A stretch of DNA of 32,014 nucleotides from an uncultured Riemerella sp. (GTDB lineage: Bacteria; Bacteroidota; Bacteroidia; Flavobacteriales; Weeksellaceae). The stretch is taken from assembly GCA_938037185.1 (NCBI GenBank), contig CALHQK010000045.1:1-32014 (forward strand), read 5' to 3'. The notes beneath the pieces were generated by a model. It did not search any database, was not told the origin of the DNA, and worked only from the letters and a program-made list of their open reading frames with translations. Shown piece by piece: positions 24,085-32,014 of this stretch; the stretch's first letter is position 1, and every line of letters begins with the position of its first letter. The translations under genes and the position numbers were made by a program.

Positions 24085-25104
24085 TTAATTTAATTCGTTT
24101 TTGGTCTTATCAGCAAGATAATTGCTCAAATGAAAGTCTATGCTCTCGTTAATAGGGATAAAATCCCAGCCGAGAAGCTCTTTTACCTTCTTATTAGAAA
24201 GGGGGACGAAGTCCGTAGCAGCGCTGATGTTGGCTTTATTAACGATTTTGAGGCTTGGAACCAGCCAGCCCAGCAAAAGATTAAGAATGTAGCCTATTTT
24301 AAGAGCAACGGCGGGGACTAACAGTGTTTCCGACCTGCCCAAAGCCTTTCTTATCCTGTCGGCAAGGTCTTTGAACCTCCTGTTTTCAGCCACGAGGATG
24401 AAGCGCTCACCAAAGAAGCTCTTTTCCATAAGTTCTACGGCGATTTTTGCAGTGTCGCGCACATCTATGTAGGCCGTTCCACCACTGAAAGTGAAGGCGT
24501 TATCTCCTAATTGGGAAAACAGAGTGCCACTGCTGGCGTTCCAATTTCCACTGCCGATGATGATACCTGGGTTGATGATGATGACACCCATTCCCTCCGC
24601 CGCTGCCCGCCAAACTTCCATCTCCGAAAGGTATTTGGAGAGGGCGTAACCTGAATGACTGACCGATGAATCATATTCCGAACTCTCATCTACCTCTCCC
24701 GAAGCGTTCTGAGTGTCCAAAGAAGCGATAGAACTCACAAAAAGAAACCGCCGGATGCCCATTTCATCGGCAGCGAGGAGTAAATTTCGGGTTCCCTGCA
24801 CATTGGTGCGGAGCATTTCCTCCTTATCTCTAGGATGAAAGCTTACTTTAGCGGCACAATGGTATATTTCTGAGACTCCGCGCAGTGCCGAGTGGAGAGA
24901 ATCTTCATCAAAAAGGTCTAAATCCACCCATTCTACCCTGCTGAGGAGTTCATCAGCGGTTGGGTCATAAAATTTAAGGGAATGCCGCACTTCGGTTAAG
25001 TTACTGCTGGGTCTTTTAGCGGCACGAACGGGCTTGCCACGCTTCAGAAGCTCTAAAATAAGCACCCGCCCCAGTATTCCAGTGGCTCCAGTTACTAAAA
25101 TCAT
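24085..25104 (-). CDS. NAD(P)-dependent epimerase/dehydratase (extended SDR)
   Basis: A 339-aa extended short-chain dehydrogenase. The Rossmann motif TGATGILG is at residues 5-12, the conserved HCAAKVSFH near 82-90, and the active site YALSK near 152-156 follows the serine of VSSIAS. It resembles dihydroflavonol reductase-like or 3-beta-HSD-like members that act on a keto group or sugar nucleotide. Its ATG overlaps the stop codon of the upstream pabA/trpG-type gene by four bases (ATGA), so translation is probably coupled. The substrate is unknown. Confidence 0.88.
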   Translation of the reverse strand: MILVTGATGILGRVLILELLKRGKPVRAAKRPSSNLTEVRHSLKFYDPTADELLSRVEWVDLDLFDEDSLHSALRGVSEIYHCAAKVSFHPRDKEEMLRTNVQGTRNLLLAADEMGIRRFLFVSSIASLDTQNASGEVDESSEYDSSVSHSGYALSKYLSEMEVWRAAAEGMGVIIINPGIIIGSGNWNASSGTLFSQLGDNAFTFSGGTAYIDVRDTAKIAVELMEKSFFGERFILVAENRRFKDLADRIRKALGRSETLLVPAVALKIGYILNLLLGWLVPSLKIVNKANISAATDFVPLSNKKVKELLGWDFIPINESIDFHLSNYLADKTKNELN

Positions 25105-25676
25105 GGTTTTAAGGTTAAAAAGTTAGCTAAAATGCTCTTCCCAAGAGGGGTAAGCACGCTCTCCGGATGAAACTGCACGCCGTGAACATCATATTCCCTG
25201 TGCTGAAGAGCCATAATCCTGCCTTGTTCATCTACAGCGGTGATTTCCAGTGCTTCGGGGAAGTTATCTGCATCTACCGACCAAGAATGATAGCGCCCCA
25301 CAGAGATTTTTGGAGGAAGCCCCCTGAATAGAAGAGCTTCCGAGCTGATGATTTCAGCTTCTGAGCTCACCCCATGGAAAACCTCGGGCAGATGAACAAG
25401 GCTCCCCCCGAAAACTTCAGCTATCGCCTGATGCCCGAGACAAACGCCCAAGATAGACTTCCTGCCGGCATACTCCCGAACAGCTTCCATGAGGATTCCT
25501 GCATCGCGTGGCAGCCCCGGACCAGGGGAAAGGATGATTTTGTCATACTGCTCTATGTCTTCCAGAGCAATCTCATCGTTCCGAAGAACATCTACCCTGC
25601 TCCTAGCAGCTTGTTCCACCATCTGAACCAAATTGTAAGTGAAACTATCATAATTATCAAGCACCAATATTTTCAT
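25101..25676 (-). CDS. pabA: Anthranilate/aminodeoxychorismate synthase glutaminase subunit
   Basis: A 191-aa class I glutamine amidotransferase from the ATG at 25676 (MKILVLDNYDSFTYNL). The frame runs 31 codons further up but crosses a terminator, so that part is excluded. The catalytic triad is C79 (GVCLGHQ), H170 and E172 (QFHPES). It releases ammonia from glutamine for a chorismate-using partner. PabA (folate) and TrpG (tryptophan) cannot be separated by sequence alone; since no trp gene is nearby, pabA is the better guess. It opens an operon with an epimerase and mvaD. Confidence 0.88.
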   Translation of the reverse strand: MKILVLDNYDSFTYNLVQMVEQAARSRVDVLRNDEIALEDIEQYDKIILSPGPGLPRDAGILMEAVREYAGRKSILGVCLGHQAIAEVFGGSLVHLPEVFHGVSSEAEIISSEALLFRGLPPKISVGRYHSWSVDADNFPEALEITAVDEQGRIMALQHREYDVHGVQFHPESVLTPLGKSILANFLTLKP

Positions 25677-25690
25677 GCAAATTTTAAAAT

Positions 25691-25722
25691 AAAAAGACTT
25701 TGGCAAAGATAAGCCAAAGTCT
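25691..25722 (-). terminator. Rho-independent terminator after the fabG-like gene
   Basis: A perfect 10-bp stem (AGACTTTGGC / GCCAAAGTCT, eight-base loop) is followed on the minus strand by TTTTATTTT. It separates the aldehyde dehydrogenase-SDR operon from the pabA gene and shows that the long upstream extension of the pabA frame is not translated. Confidence 0.85.
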
Positions 25723-25750
25723 CTTTTAATATGGTTAAAAAAAGTAATTT

Positions 25751-26470
25751 TTATGGATTTGTAGACCAAAGAGCCGCCGAAGCCAGCATTGCTCTCTTGT
25801 TCAACTTTAATAAATCTACCACCAGCTCCGCAAAATCCTCTGGCTGAAGCACTTTTTCAGGGTTTCCATCCGTGATTTTCAGGTCTGTTTTAGCCATATC
25901 CGTTGAAATCGTACTTGGTGTAAGAGTCGTCACACGAATGTTCTGCTTACGAAGTTCAAACATCATAGATTCTGACATTCCTATCAATCCGAATTTAGAC
26001 GCAGAATATGCCGAAGTAAGCGCATTTCCTTTCAGACCTGCCGTTGAGGAAATATTCACCACATCGCCAGATTTTTTCTCCACCATCCCTGGCACCACAG
26101 CTTTCACTACATAGTAAGGTCCAAAAAGATTGGTCTTTACTATATCTTCCCACTGCTCATCATCCATTTCTAAAATTCCTCCGAAAGCCGCTATTCCAGC
26201 ATTATTGATAAGAATATCAAACTTCCCGAAATCATTTTGTAATTTTTCTAACGAAGCAAAAACTTGCTTTTTATCAGTTACATCAAAAACTGAATAAGAT
26301 GATTTCACGCCTTTGCTTTCTATCTCAGCAACTACGGATTTTAGATTGTTTTCATTTCTACCCGTAATGGCTACATTTACACCTTCTGCCGCCAGAGCCA
26401 AAGCTACGGCTTTACCTAATCCTCGCCCTCCACCTGTTACAAGGGCTGTTTTTCCTTTTAAATTTTGCAT
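25751..26470 (-). CDS. SDR family oxidoreductase, FabG-like 3-ketoacyl reductase
   Basis: A 239-aa classical short-chain dehydrogenase from the ATG at 26470. Motifs are TGGGRGLG (12-19), NNAG (89-92), serines S141/S142, Y155 and K159 (YSASK). Members of this group reduce 3-ketoacyl thioesters or other ketones with NADPH. It starts four bases after the stop of the aldehyde dehydrogenase gene, so the two form an operon. It lies away from other fatty-acid genes, so a dedicated role in fatty acid synthesis is unproven; a detoxifying carbonyl reductase is equally possible. Confidence 0.9.
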   Translation of the reverse strand: MQNLKGKTALVTGGGRGLGKAVALALAAEGVNVAITGRNENNLKSVVAEIESKGVKSSYSVFDVTDKKQVFASLEKLQNDFGKFDILINNAGIAAFGGILEMDDEQWEDIVKTNLFGPYYVVKAVVPGMVEKKSGDVVNISSTAGLKGNALTSAYSASKFGLIGMSESMMFELRKQNIRVTTLTPSTISTDMAKTDLKITDGNPEKVLQPEDFAELVVDLLKLNKRAMLASAALWSTNP

Positions 26471-26474
26471 AATA

Positions 26475-27860
26475 TTAATAAGCTGCATCAGGAGTAGTTA
26501 CCCTGATTAGTTTAGAATTAACGAACTCATATATTCCCTCTATAGACTGCTCTCTACCATATCCAGAGTTTTTCGTTCCTCCGAATGGAAGTTCTGGAGA
26601 AATCCCTGTCACATGGTTTATATAGACCATTCCTGTATCTATTCTTCGTGCGATTTTCACTGCTTCCTCTACATCCGTTCCGAAAACCGTTCCACCAAGA
26701 CCGTATTTAGTATCATTAGCCAAATCTACAGCTTCGTCCATATTTTTCACAGAATAAATCATCAGTACTGGCCCAAATATTTCATCTGAATAAGCGTCCA
26801 TTCCTTTCTTGATATCTGTCAAAATAGTAGGCTGCATAAATGCTCCTGGACCTTCTATTTTTTTACCTCCTGTCACTAATTTTGCTCCTTGTGCTACAGC
26901 TTTTTCTACTTGAGATAAAACATCTTCTCTCGCTTTTACACTGCTTAAAGGAGCCAACTGAGTTTCTGGATCAAGAGGATCACCCACTTTAGCATTTCCA
27001 AATAGCTGAGTGGCTTTTTCAAGGAACGCTGGATAAAGGCTTTCTGGAACGATAACTCTCTTTGGAGAAACGCACACCTGCCCTGCATTCCATAGTCTGC
27101 CATTCACAGCAGTTTCTACAGCTTTATCTAAATCAGCATCTGGCATAACGATGAAAGCATCACTTCCACCAAGTTCCAAGATTGATTTTTTCACATTTTT
27201 CCCTGCTGCAGATGCGAAACTCGCTCCTGCTGGTTCACTTCCTGTAAGGGCAGCTCCTTTTACTCTTGGGTCGTCCAATATCTCTGATACTTTAGAACCA
27301 GGGACAAAAATATTAGTATAAACACCCTTAGGCGCGCCCGCTTCTAAAAGAATTTTTTCCATCATTTCTCCTGCCTGCGGCACATTAGATGCGTGTTTCA
27401 GCACTATTGTATTTCCTACGATAAGGTTAGGCGCAGCAGAACGAGTAGTCTGATAGAAAGGGAAATTCCAAGGCTGAACGCTCAGAATCACACCTATCGG
27501 CTCATAAGACAAGAATGCCTTTCCTTGTGGTGTTTCCAAAGGCTTATCCGCCAATAGTTTTTCTCCATTTTCTGCATAATATTCAAAAATACCAGCACAA
27601 AGTTCCACCTCTGCGATACCTTCTCTGTGAAGTTTTCCCATCTCGATAGAGCATAATTTACCCAGCTCTTCTTTGCGCTCACGCATGATTTTCGCGGCAT
27701 TATAGAGAACTTTTGCTCTTTCTGAAAAAGGCTTTTTACGCCATTCTTTAAAGGTTGCATCAGCTTGTGCGATAATTTCTGAAACCTCACCAGATGTCAT
27801 TTCTGGATATTCTTTTAATACCTCGCCTGTGGCAGGATTTATAGTTTTAATGCTTGACAT
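26475..27860 (-). CDS. NAD(P)-dependent aldehyde dehydrogenase (succinate-semialdehyde type)
   Basis: A 461-aa aldehyde dehydrogenase. The conserved PWNFPF (130-135) includes N132; K155 lies in VLKHASN, the general base E229 in LELGGSD, and the catalytic nucleophile C263 in NAGQVCVSPKR. A C-terminal LPFGGTKNSGYGRE is normal for the family. The style is closest to GabD/Sad-like succinate-semialdehyde dehydrogenases, which oxidise succinate semialdehyde to succinate; other aldehydes are possible. No gabT lies nearby. It heads a two-gene operon with the SDR. Confidence 0.93.
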   Translation of the reverse strand: MSSIKTINPATGEVLKEYPEMTSGEVSEIIAQADATFKEWRKKPFSERAKVLYNAAKIMRERKEELGKLCSIEMGKLHREGIAEVELCAGIFEYYAENGEKLLADKPLETPQGKAFLSYEPIGVILSVQPWNFPFYQTTRSAAPNLIVGNTIVLKHASNVPQAGEMMEKILLEAGAPKGVYTNIFVPGSKVSEILDDPRVKGAALTGSEPAGASFASAAGKNVKKSILELGGSDAFIVMPDADLDKAVETAVNGRLWNAGQVCVSPKRVIVPESLYPAFLEKATQLFGNAKVGDPLDPETQLAPLSSVKAREDVLSQVEKAVAQGAKLVTGGKKIEGPGAFMQPTILTDIKKGMDAYSDEIFGPVLMIYSVKNMDEAVDLANDTKYGLGGTVFGTDVEEAVKIARRIDTGMVYINHVTGISPELPFGGTKNSGYGREQSIEGIYEFVNSKLIRVTTPDAAY

Positions 27861-27929
27861 AATCTTAAAATTTTAAATTTTTGTAAATATAAAACTTTTT
27901 ATTTACATAAAAATTGATCTATGTTATGA

Positions 27930-28706
27930 TTAGCCTTTTATTAAAAAATCTTTAACAGAATTGTTAAAATCTTGCGAATTATCTACTTGAAGCCAATGCC
28001 CTGCGTTTTTAATTTTAACAATCTGGCTGTCTGGGAATTTCTCACGAATTAGGATTTCATCTTCTGGAAGGATGTAATTAGATTTTTCGCCAGCGAGGAA
28101 TAAAGTTTTCCCTCCGAAAACACCTTTCCCTTCTATATTTCCTACCAAATCAGCATATTTTTCGGAAAGAGTTTTCAGATTAAACCTCCAGCTCAGTTTA
28201 TTTTCCTGCTCCCAATAGAGATTTTTGAGAAGAAACAAAAGCATGGCTCTGTCCGTAATGTATTTTTCCAGCTGAAGTTCCACATCTTTACGAGCAGAAA
28301 CAGCAGAAAAATCCACACTTTGCAAGGCTTCAAAAGCGGTCTGATGATGCGGTCTGTAAGCCCTTGGCGCTATGTCTGCCACGATAAGTTTATTTACCCT
28401 CTCTGGATAAGAAATCGCAAACTGCATCACTGCCTTGCCTCCAAGAGAATGCCCCAAAAGATTAACCTTATCTAATTGATAATGATTGATATAGCTTAAA
28501 ATATCCTCCGCCATTATCTGATGAGACATTTCATCTGAATGAAAACTTTTTCCGTGATTACGCAAATCCACCAAATGGCAAGGCATCCACTGACCAAATT
28601 CCCTTCCGAAAGTCCCCCAATTATCTGATATTCCGAACAATCCATGAAAAACCAACAAAGGAGTTTCCTGAATTTCCTGTCCGTAAATTTTTGAGTTTAA
28701 AATCAT
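27930..28706 (-). CDS. Alpha/beta hydrolase, YbfF-like esterase
   Basis: A 258-aa alpha/beta hydrolase. The oxyanion segment is VFHGLFGISDNWG (19-31), the nucleophile S87 lies in GHSLGG, the acid is D111 in VADIAPRAY as in YbfF esterases, and H237 in NAGHWLQVD completes the triad. There is no signal peptide, so it acts in the cytoplasm, probably on acyl-CoA or short-chain esters. It is 52 bp downstream of lgt on the same strand. Confidence 0.92.
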   Translation of the reverse strand: MILNSKIYGQEIQETPLLVFHGLFGISDNWGTFGREFGQWMPCHLVDLRNHGKSFHSDEMSHQIMAEDILSYINHYQLDKVNLLGHSLGGKAVMQFAISYPERVNKLIVADIAPRAYRPHHQTAFEALQSVDFSAVSARKDVELQLEKYITDRAMLLFLLKNLYWEQENKLSWRFNLKTLSEKYADLVGNIEGKGVFGGKTLFLAGEKSNYILPEDEILIREKFPDSQIVKIKNAGHWLQVDNSQDFNNSVKDFLIKG

Positions 28707-28758
28707 TTTTATTCTTTTTCAAAAATTGATTACAAAGCAAAACCCTTGTAAATCAAAC

Positions 28759-30030
28759 TTATTCAGCTGATTCAATTTTATTTTTCTTGGAATAAATCAT
28801 AATCGCCACACCTGCCAGCATAAATGGAATGCTCAGAACCTGCCCAGTATTGAGCCCTGCAAATGTGATAACCTCATCTCCCTGCGGCTCTTTCAAGAAT
28901 TCTACAAAGAAACGAATACTCCAAAGTATCACAAAAAACAGCCCAAACAGCCATCCCTGCTGATATTTTTTACGAGTAAATTTGTACAAAACAGCCAATA
29001 AAATAAATAAACAAACATATCCAAAAGCCTCAAAAAGCTGAGTAGGATATCTCGGAACTATGGCTCCATATTCCATGCTCTGCTGTGGAAAAAGTATCGC
29101 AAACGGCGAAGTTTCACTCGCTGGTTTTCCGATAATTTCAGAATTGAAAAAATTCCCCATTCGCACAAAAGCCCCTCCTAATGCAATAACAATCCCTAAT
29201 CTGTCATAAACCCAAAAAGGATTTTTCTTAATAATTCTAAAACTATAATATAAAGTAGTAAAAATCAACGCAATAGTAGCCCCATGGCTCGCCAGCCCAG
29301 AAAAACCCGTAAATACAATTTCTGGTTTCGTTTTAATAGGCAGAAAAACGCCCCAAAAATCATTTTCAAATAATTCTGGTTCGTAAAAAACCACATGTCC
29401 TATTCTCGCCCCCAAAATAGTCCCCAGCAATGTCCATGTAAAGAGCGGATCTATGAATTTGTCATCTACATTGTCTATTTTGAAAATTTGCCTCATAATC
29501 AAAATTCCAAATCCAAAAGCAAAAACAAACATCAGCCCGTAATATCTCAGTTTAAAACCAAAAATATCTATGCCTTCATTAGGATTCCAAATGCTAAACT
29601 TAGTATTTAGCCATACCATTTTACTCATCTGAAAATCCTGCTTTGTCAGCTGATTGGATTTTAAAATATATTTGTAACTTTTGAGTAATTCTATGGACAT
29701 TCCTTCCTCGCCGACAGGTACAAAATTTTCATTGAGAATAAAATAACCTTTCTTTTTAAATTCCTCATAATACGGAGCCAAATATTCATATTCTCTCTGG
29801 CCAGACAGCTCTGTATTATATTTATTAAGAATAACCAAAACATCTGCATTCTCTGAACCAAGAGCATCATAAATCTGCTTCATATCAGGGCTTACAAATA
29901 TTTTCACAGGAGTGCTTCCCTTTTTAGTTACTATACTTCCGTCAGAAAAACCATTTTCGTATTCTTGTGAAAAGAACAACTGAAACGGCAACAATACAAA
30001 CAGAATAAAAAATCTTATTTTATCTTTCAT
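28759..30030 (-). CDS. lgt: Prolipoprotein diacylglyceryl transferase with N-terminal extension
   Basis: The C-terminal 280 residues are Lgt, which transfers diacylglycerol to the lipobox cysteine of prolipoproteins. Lgt marks include IWNPNEGIDIFGFKLRYYGL at its start, the histidine in SGLASHGATIAL, the arginine in RMGNFFNSEIIG, and VPRYPTQLFEA. About 145 residues precede it: a signal-like helix (MKDKIRFFILFVLLPFQLFFS) and then a soluble segment (PVKIFVSPDMKQIYDAL, YNTELSGQREYEYLAPYYEE) that is not part of known Lgt, which is about 290 aa in E. coli. The total is 423 aa from the ATG at 30030, chosen because it starts seven bases after the yidD stop. The extension is predicted to lie outside the cytoplasm. 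Confidence 0.9.
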   Translation of the reverse strand: MKDKIRFFILFVLLPFQLFFSQEYENGFSDGSIVTKKGSTPVKIFVSPDMKQIYDALGSENADVLVILNKYNTELSGQREYEYLAPYYEEFKKKGYFILNENFVPVGEEGMSIELLKSYKYILKSNQLTKQDFQMSKMVWLNTKFSIWNPNEGIDIFGFKLRYYGLMFVFAFGFGILIMRQIFKIDNVDDKFIDPLFTWTLLGTILGARIGHVVFYEPELFENDFWGVFLPIKTKPEIVFTGFSGLASHGATIALIFTTLYYSFRIIKKNPFWVYDRLGIVIALGGAFVRMGNFFNSEIIGKPASETSPFAILFPQQSMEYGAIVPRYPTQLFEAFGYVCLFILLAVLYKFTRKKYQQGWLFGLFFVILWSIRFFVEFLKEPQGDEVITFAGLNTGQVLSIPFMLAGVAIMIYSKKNKIESAE

Positions 30031-30037
30031 TTTAAAT

Positions 30038-30277
30038 TTACTTTCTTTTTTTAGGTGGAACTGGGTCATAGCCGCTGCCTCCCCATGGATGACAGCTCAA
30101 AATTCTCTTTGTTCCTAAAAATAATCCTTTCAGAAGACCGTGTGTTTTCAGGGCTTCCAGCATATACTGAGAGCATGTGGGCTGATAACGGCAGTTGCTC
30201 CCCAGCCACGGCGAAATGGCAAGCTGATAAAAGCGAACCAGCATAACAAAAGGAAATATGATTATTTTCTGAAACAA
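30038..30277 (-). CDS. yidD: Membrane protein insertion efficiency factor YidD
   Basis: A 79-aa protein with the YidD signatures FYQLAISPWLGSNCRYQPTCSQY (17-39) and SCHPWGGSGYDPVP near the end. It is thought to assist YidC in inserting inner-membrane proteins. Usually yidD lies next to rnpA and yidC; here it is seven bases upstream of lgt, both concerned with envelope proteins. Length matches the family (about 80 aa). Confidence 0.95.
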   Translation of the reverse strand: MFQKIIIFPFVMLVRFYQLAISPWLGSNCRYQPTCSQYMLEALKTHGLLKGLFLGTKRILSCHPWGGSGYDPVPPKKRK

Positions 30278-30337
30278 AATTTTATTTTGGACAAAAATAA
30301 ACTATTTTTCGCGAAATTTCTAAAGTAATTATAAAAT

Positions 30338-30369
30338 AAAAATCCCTCAAAAATGCTATTTTTGAGGGA
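30338..30369 (-). terminator. Terminator downstream of tRNA-Phe
   Basis: A perfect 12-bp stem (TCCCTCAAAAAT / ATTTTTGAGGGA) with a three-base loop is followed on the minus strand by TTTTTATTTT. It ends the tRNA-Phe transcript a few bases after the tRNA. Confidence 0.85.
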
Positions 30370-30372
30370 AAG

Positions 30373-30445
<73 letters not shown>

Positions 30446-30466
30446 TTTTTTTGTTTAATTCGGTGG

Positions 30467-30497
30467 CAAATATATGAAGTTTTATCTTAACGTGCAA
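30467..30497 (-). promoter_or_regulatory. Promoter of tRNA-Phe (TTG-N20-TATATTTG)
   Basis: On the minus strand TTG (30495-30497) and TATATTTG (30467-30474) are 20 bp apart, a perfect match to the Bacteroidota consensus. The -7 box is 21 bp before the tRNA 5' end, leaving a short leader to be processed. Confidence 0.75.
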
Positions 30498-30502
30498 CTA
30501 TA

Positions 30503-32014
30503 TTACTTATTATCTTCATTATTTTTTTCGCAATTTTTCAACTGCTCGCTCATTTCTTCCAAAACGGGCTTTATTGTTCCTTCTGGTAAATCACTGATTC
30601 TGATATACATAAGTCCATCTATTGCATCATTAAAATTAGGATCAACATTAAAAGCAACAACCTTTGCATTTTGCTTAATGTATTTTTTTATCAAAACCGG
30701 CAGCCTCATCTCAGGTTCAAAATCATCTATAAGTTTATCAAATTTATTCAAATCATCATCCAAACCTTCAAAGAAAAGGCTTTTGTCCCTTTCGCTGAGA
30801 TATACTTTATAGTCATTTTTAGGGTGAACATATTGTGCCACGACAGGATCAAAATAATGAGAACGCATAAATTCTATCATCAGAGATTTAGAAAAATCCG
30901 AAAATCTATTGCTGATACTTACCCCGCCCATGAGGAATTTATGTTCAGGATTTCTTAAACAAACATGGACAATCCCCCTCCACAAAAGGAAAAGCGGCAA
31001 AGGCTTCTGCTGATATTCTAATGAAATATAAGCCCGCCCCATTTCTATCACTTTTTTGAAGAAAGGCTGCAATTCTTGGTCAAAATCAAAAAGAGAATTT
31101 GTATAAAAGCCCTTTATTCCGTAGTTTTTCATCACTTCTGAACCAAGCGCCATACGGTAGGCTCCTGCTATTTTTTGAGCTACATTATCCCAAAGAATTA
31201 AATGATGATAGTGTTTATCATATTCATCTAAATCAAAAGGGAGATTTGTTCCTTCTCCTACCGCCCTGAAAGTCAGCTCTCTCTGACGCCCAATCTCGCG
31301 CATCATGGCTGGGATTTCATCAAATTTCGTGAAATAAACCTCGTAATCACCATTAGAAAAGAGCATTTTTCCGTCTTTTTTTCTAAGATTTTCTCTATCT
31401 GCTAAAATTTCCGTCAAAGGCGTTTCATCTATAATATTCTGAACCACAACTTCTTCCTTTGGTGAAATATTCAAATTCTTTACTTTCAGGAATTCTGCAA
31501 CAGATTTTCTATCCTCAAAATAAGATTTCATCATATAAACTTTCTTTCTCAGAAACTCTCCTAATTCCTTAGGAGTCTCGTATTCATTTAGGATTTTGGG
31601 TGTTACAGGTCTTCCTATTCTTATTTTGATTGGTTTTTCTCTTTTATTCACCATTTCTGCTGGAATCATCAGCGTTTGTAAATCTGGGTGAATTTTAGAA
31701 ACATTATAAAACAACTTGCTGTTTTTCGCATGAAAATACATTGGAACGACAGGAACTTGTGCTTTTTTTATCAATTTTAATGCTGGTTCTTGCCATTCTT
31801 TGTCTAATATCTCGTTGTATTCATTATTTTTATTCGAAACTTCTCCAGCAGGGAAAATCCCCAGACAACCTCCATCCGAAAGGTGTTTCAGAGCTTCGCG
31901 CATTCCAGACATACTGCTGTAAGCCTCTTTTCTCTTTTCAAACGGATTGACAGAGATTACATAAGGCTCCATCGGCTTTATCTTTGTCAAAAGGAAATTC
32001 CCCATTACCTTAAA
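30503..32014 (-). CDS. Bifunctional acyltransferase, PlsC-GNAT fusion (OlsF/GlsF-like), 5' part missing
   Basis: The frame is open to the window edge. The first methionine (32005) lies in VMGNFLLTKI, an internal motif of this family, so the true start and the NHX4D acyltransferase motif lie outside. Visible are the end of a lysophospholipid acyltransferase domain, with GIFPAGEVS (its motif III) near residues 49-57 counted from that methionine, and then a GNAT-type N-acyltransferase domain near 200-400 (QRELTFRAVGEG, KIAGAYRM, MGRAYISLEYQ). Fusions of this order, such as OlsF of Serratia and Flavobacterium, make acylated amino acid lipids (ornithine or glycine lipids). Which amino acid is used here is not shown. 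It ends six bases from the -33 element of the tRNA-Phe promoter. Confidence 0.85.
   Translation of the reverse strand, partial: FKVMGNFLLTKIKPMEPYVISVNPFEKRKEAYSSMSGMREALKHLSDGGCLGIFPAGEVSNKNNEYNEILDKEWQEPALKLIKKAQVPVVPMYFHAKNSKLFYNVSKIHPDLQTLMIPAEMVNKREKPIKIRIGRPVTPKILNEYETPKELGEFLRKKVYMMKSYFEDRKSVAEFLKVKNLNISPKEEVVVQNIIDETPLTEILADRENLRKKDGKMLFSNGDYEVYFTKFDEIPAMMREIGRQRELTFRAVGEGTNLPFDLDEYDKHYHHLILWDNVAQKIAGAYRMALGSEVMKNYGIKGFYTNSLFDFDQELQPFFKKVIEMGRAYISLEYQQKPLPLFLLWRGIVHVCLRNPEHKFLMGGVSISNRFSDFSKSLMIEFMRSHYFDPVVAQYVHPKNDYKVYLSERDKSLFFEGLDDDLNKFDKLIDDFEPEMRLPVLIKKYIKQNAKVVAFNVDPNFNDAIDGLMYIRISDLPEGTIKPVLEEMSEQLKNCEKNNEDNK

Noticed and set aside
25677..25769. 31-codon N-terminal extension of the pabA/trpG frame
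   Set aside because: It runs through the stem-loop terminator of the preceding operon; the family starts at MKILVLDNYDSFTYN.

Overview
The window looks like chromosomal DNA from a flavobacterium, most likely Chryseobacterium-like (Weeksellaceae). The evidence is low to moderate GC, the TTG / TAnnTTTG promoter type of Bacteroidota, near-absent Shine-Dalgarno sequences, a mevalonate-pathway decarboxylase, a DUF4136 lipoprotein and a PlsC-GNAT aminolipid acyltransferase. The genus is an inference. No phage, plasmid, integrase or insertion-sequence gene is visible.

Layout. 1-552: array of small hairpins, a 70-bp tail and a terminator. 553-5116: ligA followed by a secreted M1 aminopeptidase (minus). 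5117-5740: a second hairpin array in inverted orientation with an inverted copy of the 70-bp tail, so the ligA-aminopeptidase pair sits between inverted repeats. 5741-8345: minus-strand operon of a 110-aa HEXXH membrane protein, an FkbM-type methyltransferase and a polysaccharide flippase. 8391-10572: DUF4136 lipoprotein and an unknown secreted protein. 10589-12435: M48 metalloprotease and an unknown four-helix membrane protein that share a duplicated leader. 12572-14922: dGTPase and an SPFH protein. 14990-17046: divergent M28 peptidase and GNAT acetyltransferase. 17047-17490: a third array, 21-bp period. 17491-19263: murB and a small secreted protein. 19268-21909: purE and purK, split by an EamA transporter gene. 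22098-22643: unknown acidic protein. 22644-23036: a fourth array, 21-bp period. 23037-25676: operon pabA/trpG - epimerase - mvaD (minus). 25751-27860: aldehyde dehydrogenase and FabG-like SDR. 27930-30277: alpha/beta hydrolase, an extended lgt, and yidD. 30373-30445: tRNA-Phe. 30503-32014: PlsC-GNAT acyltransferase cut by the window edge.

Most genes are housekeeping: DNA ligation, nucleotide pools, purine synthesis, peptidoglycan, isoprenoid precursors, lipoprotein maturation, aminolipids and secreted proteolysis. The unexplained part is the four intergenic arrays. All follow the 3' end of a gene and all have a period of about 21-22 bp, close to two turns of B-DNA. Arrays 1 and 2 are built from small hairpins whose stems differ by paired changes. 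Arrays 3 and 4 are strict 21-bp repeats with a variable centre and weaker dyad symmetry. I know of no named family for them and regard them as the most interesting content of the window.
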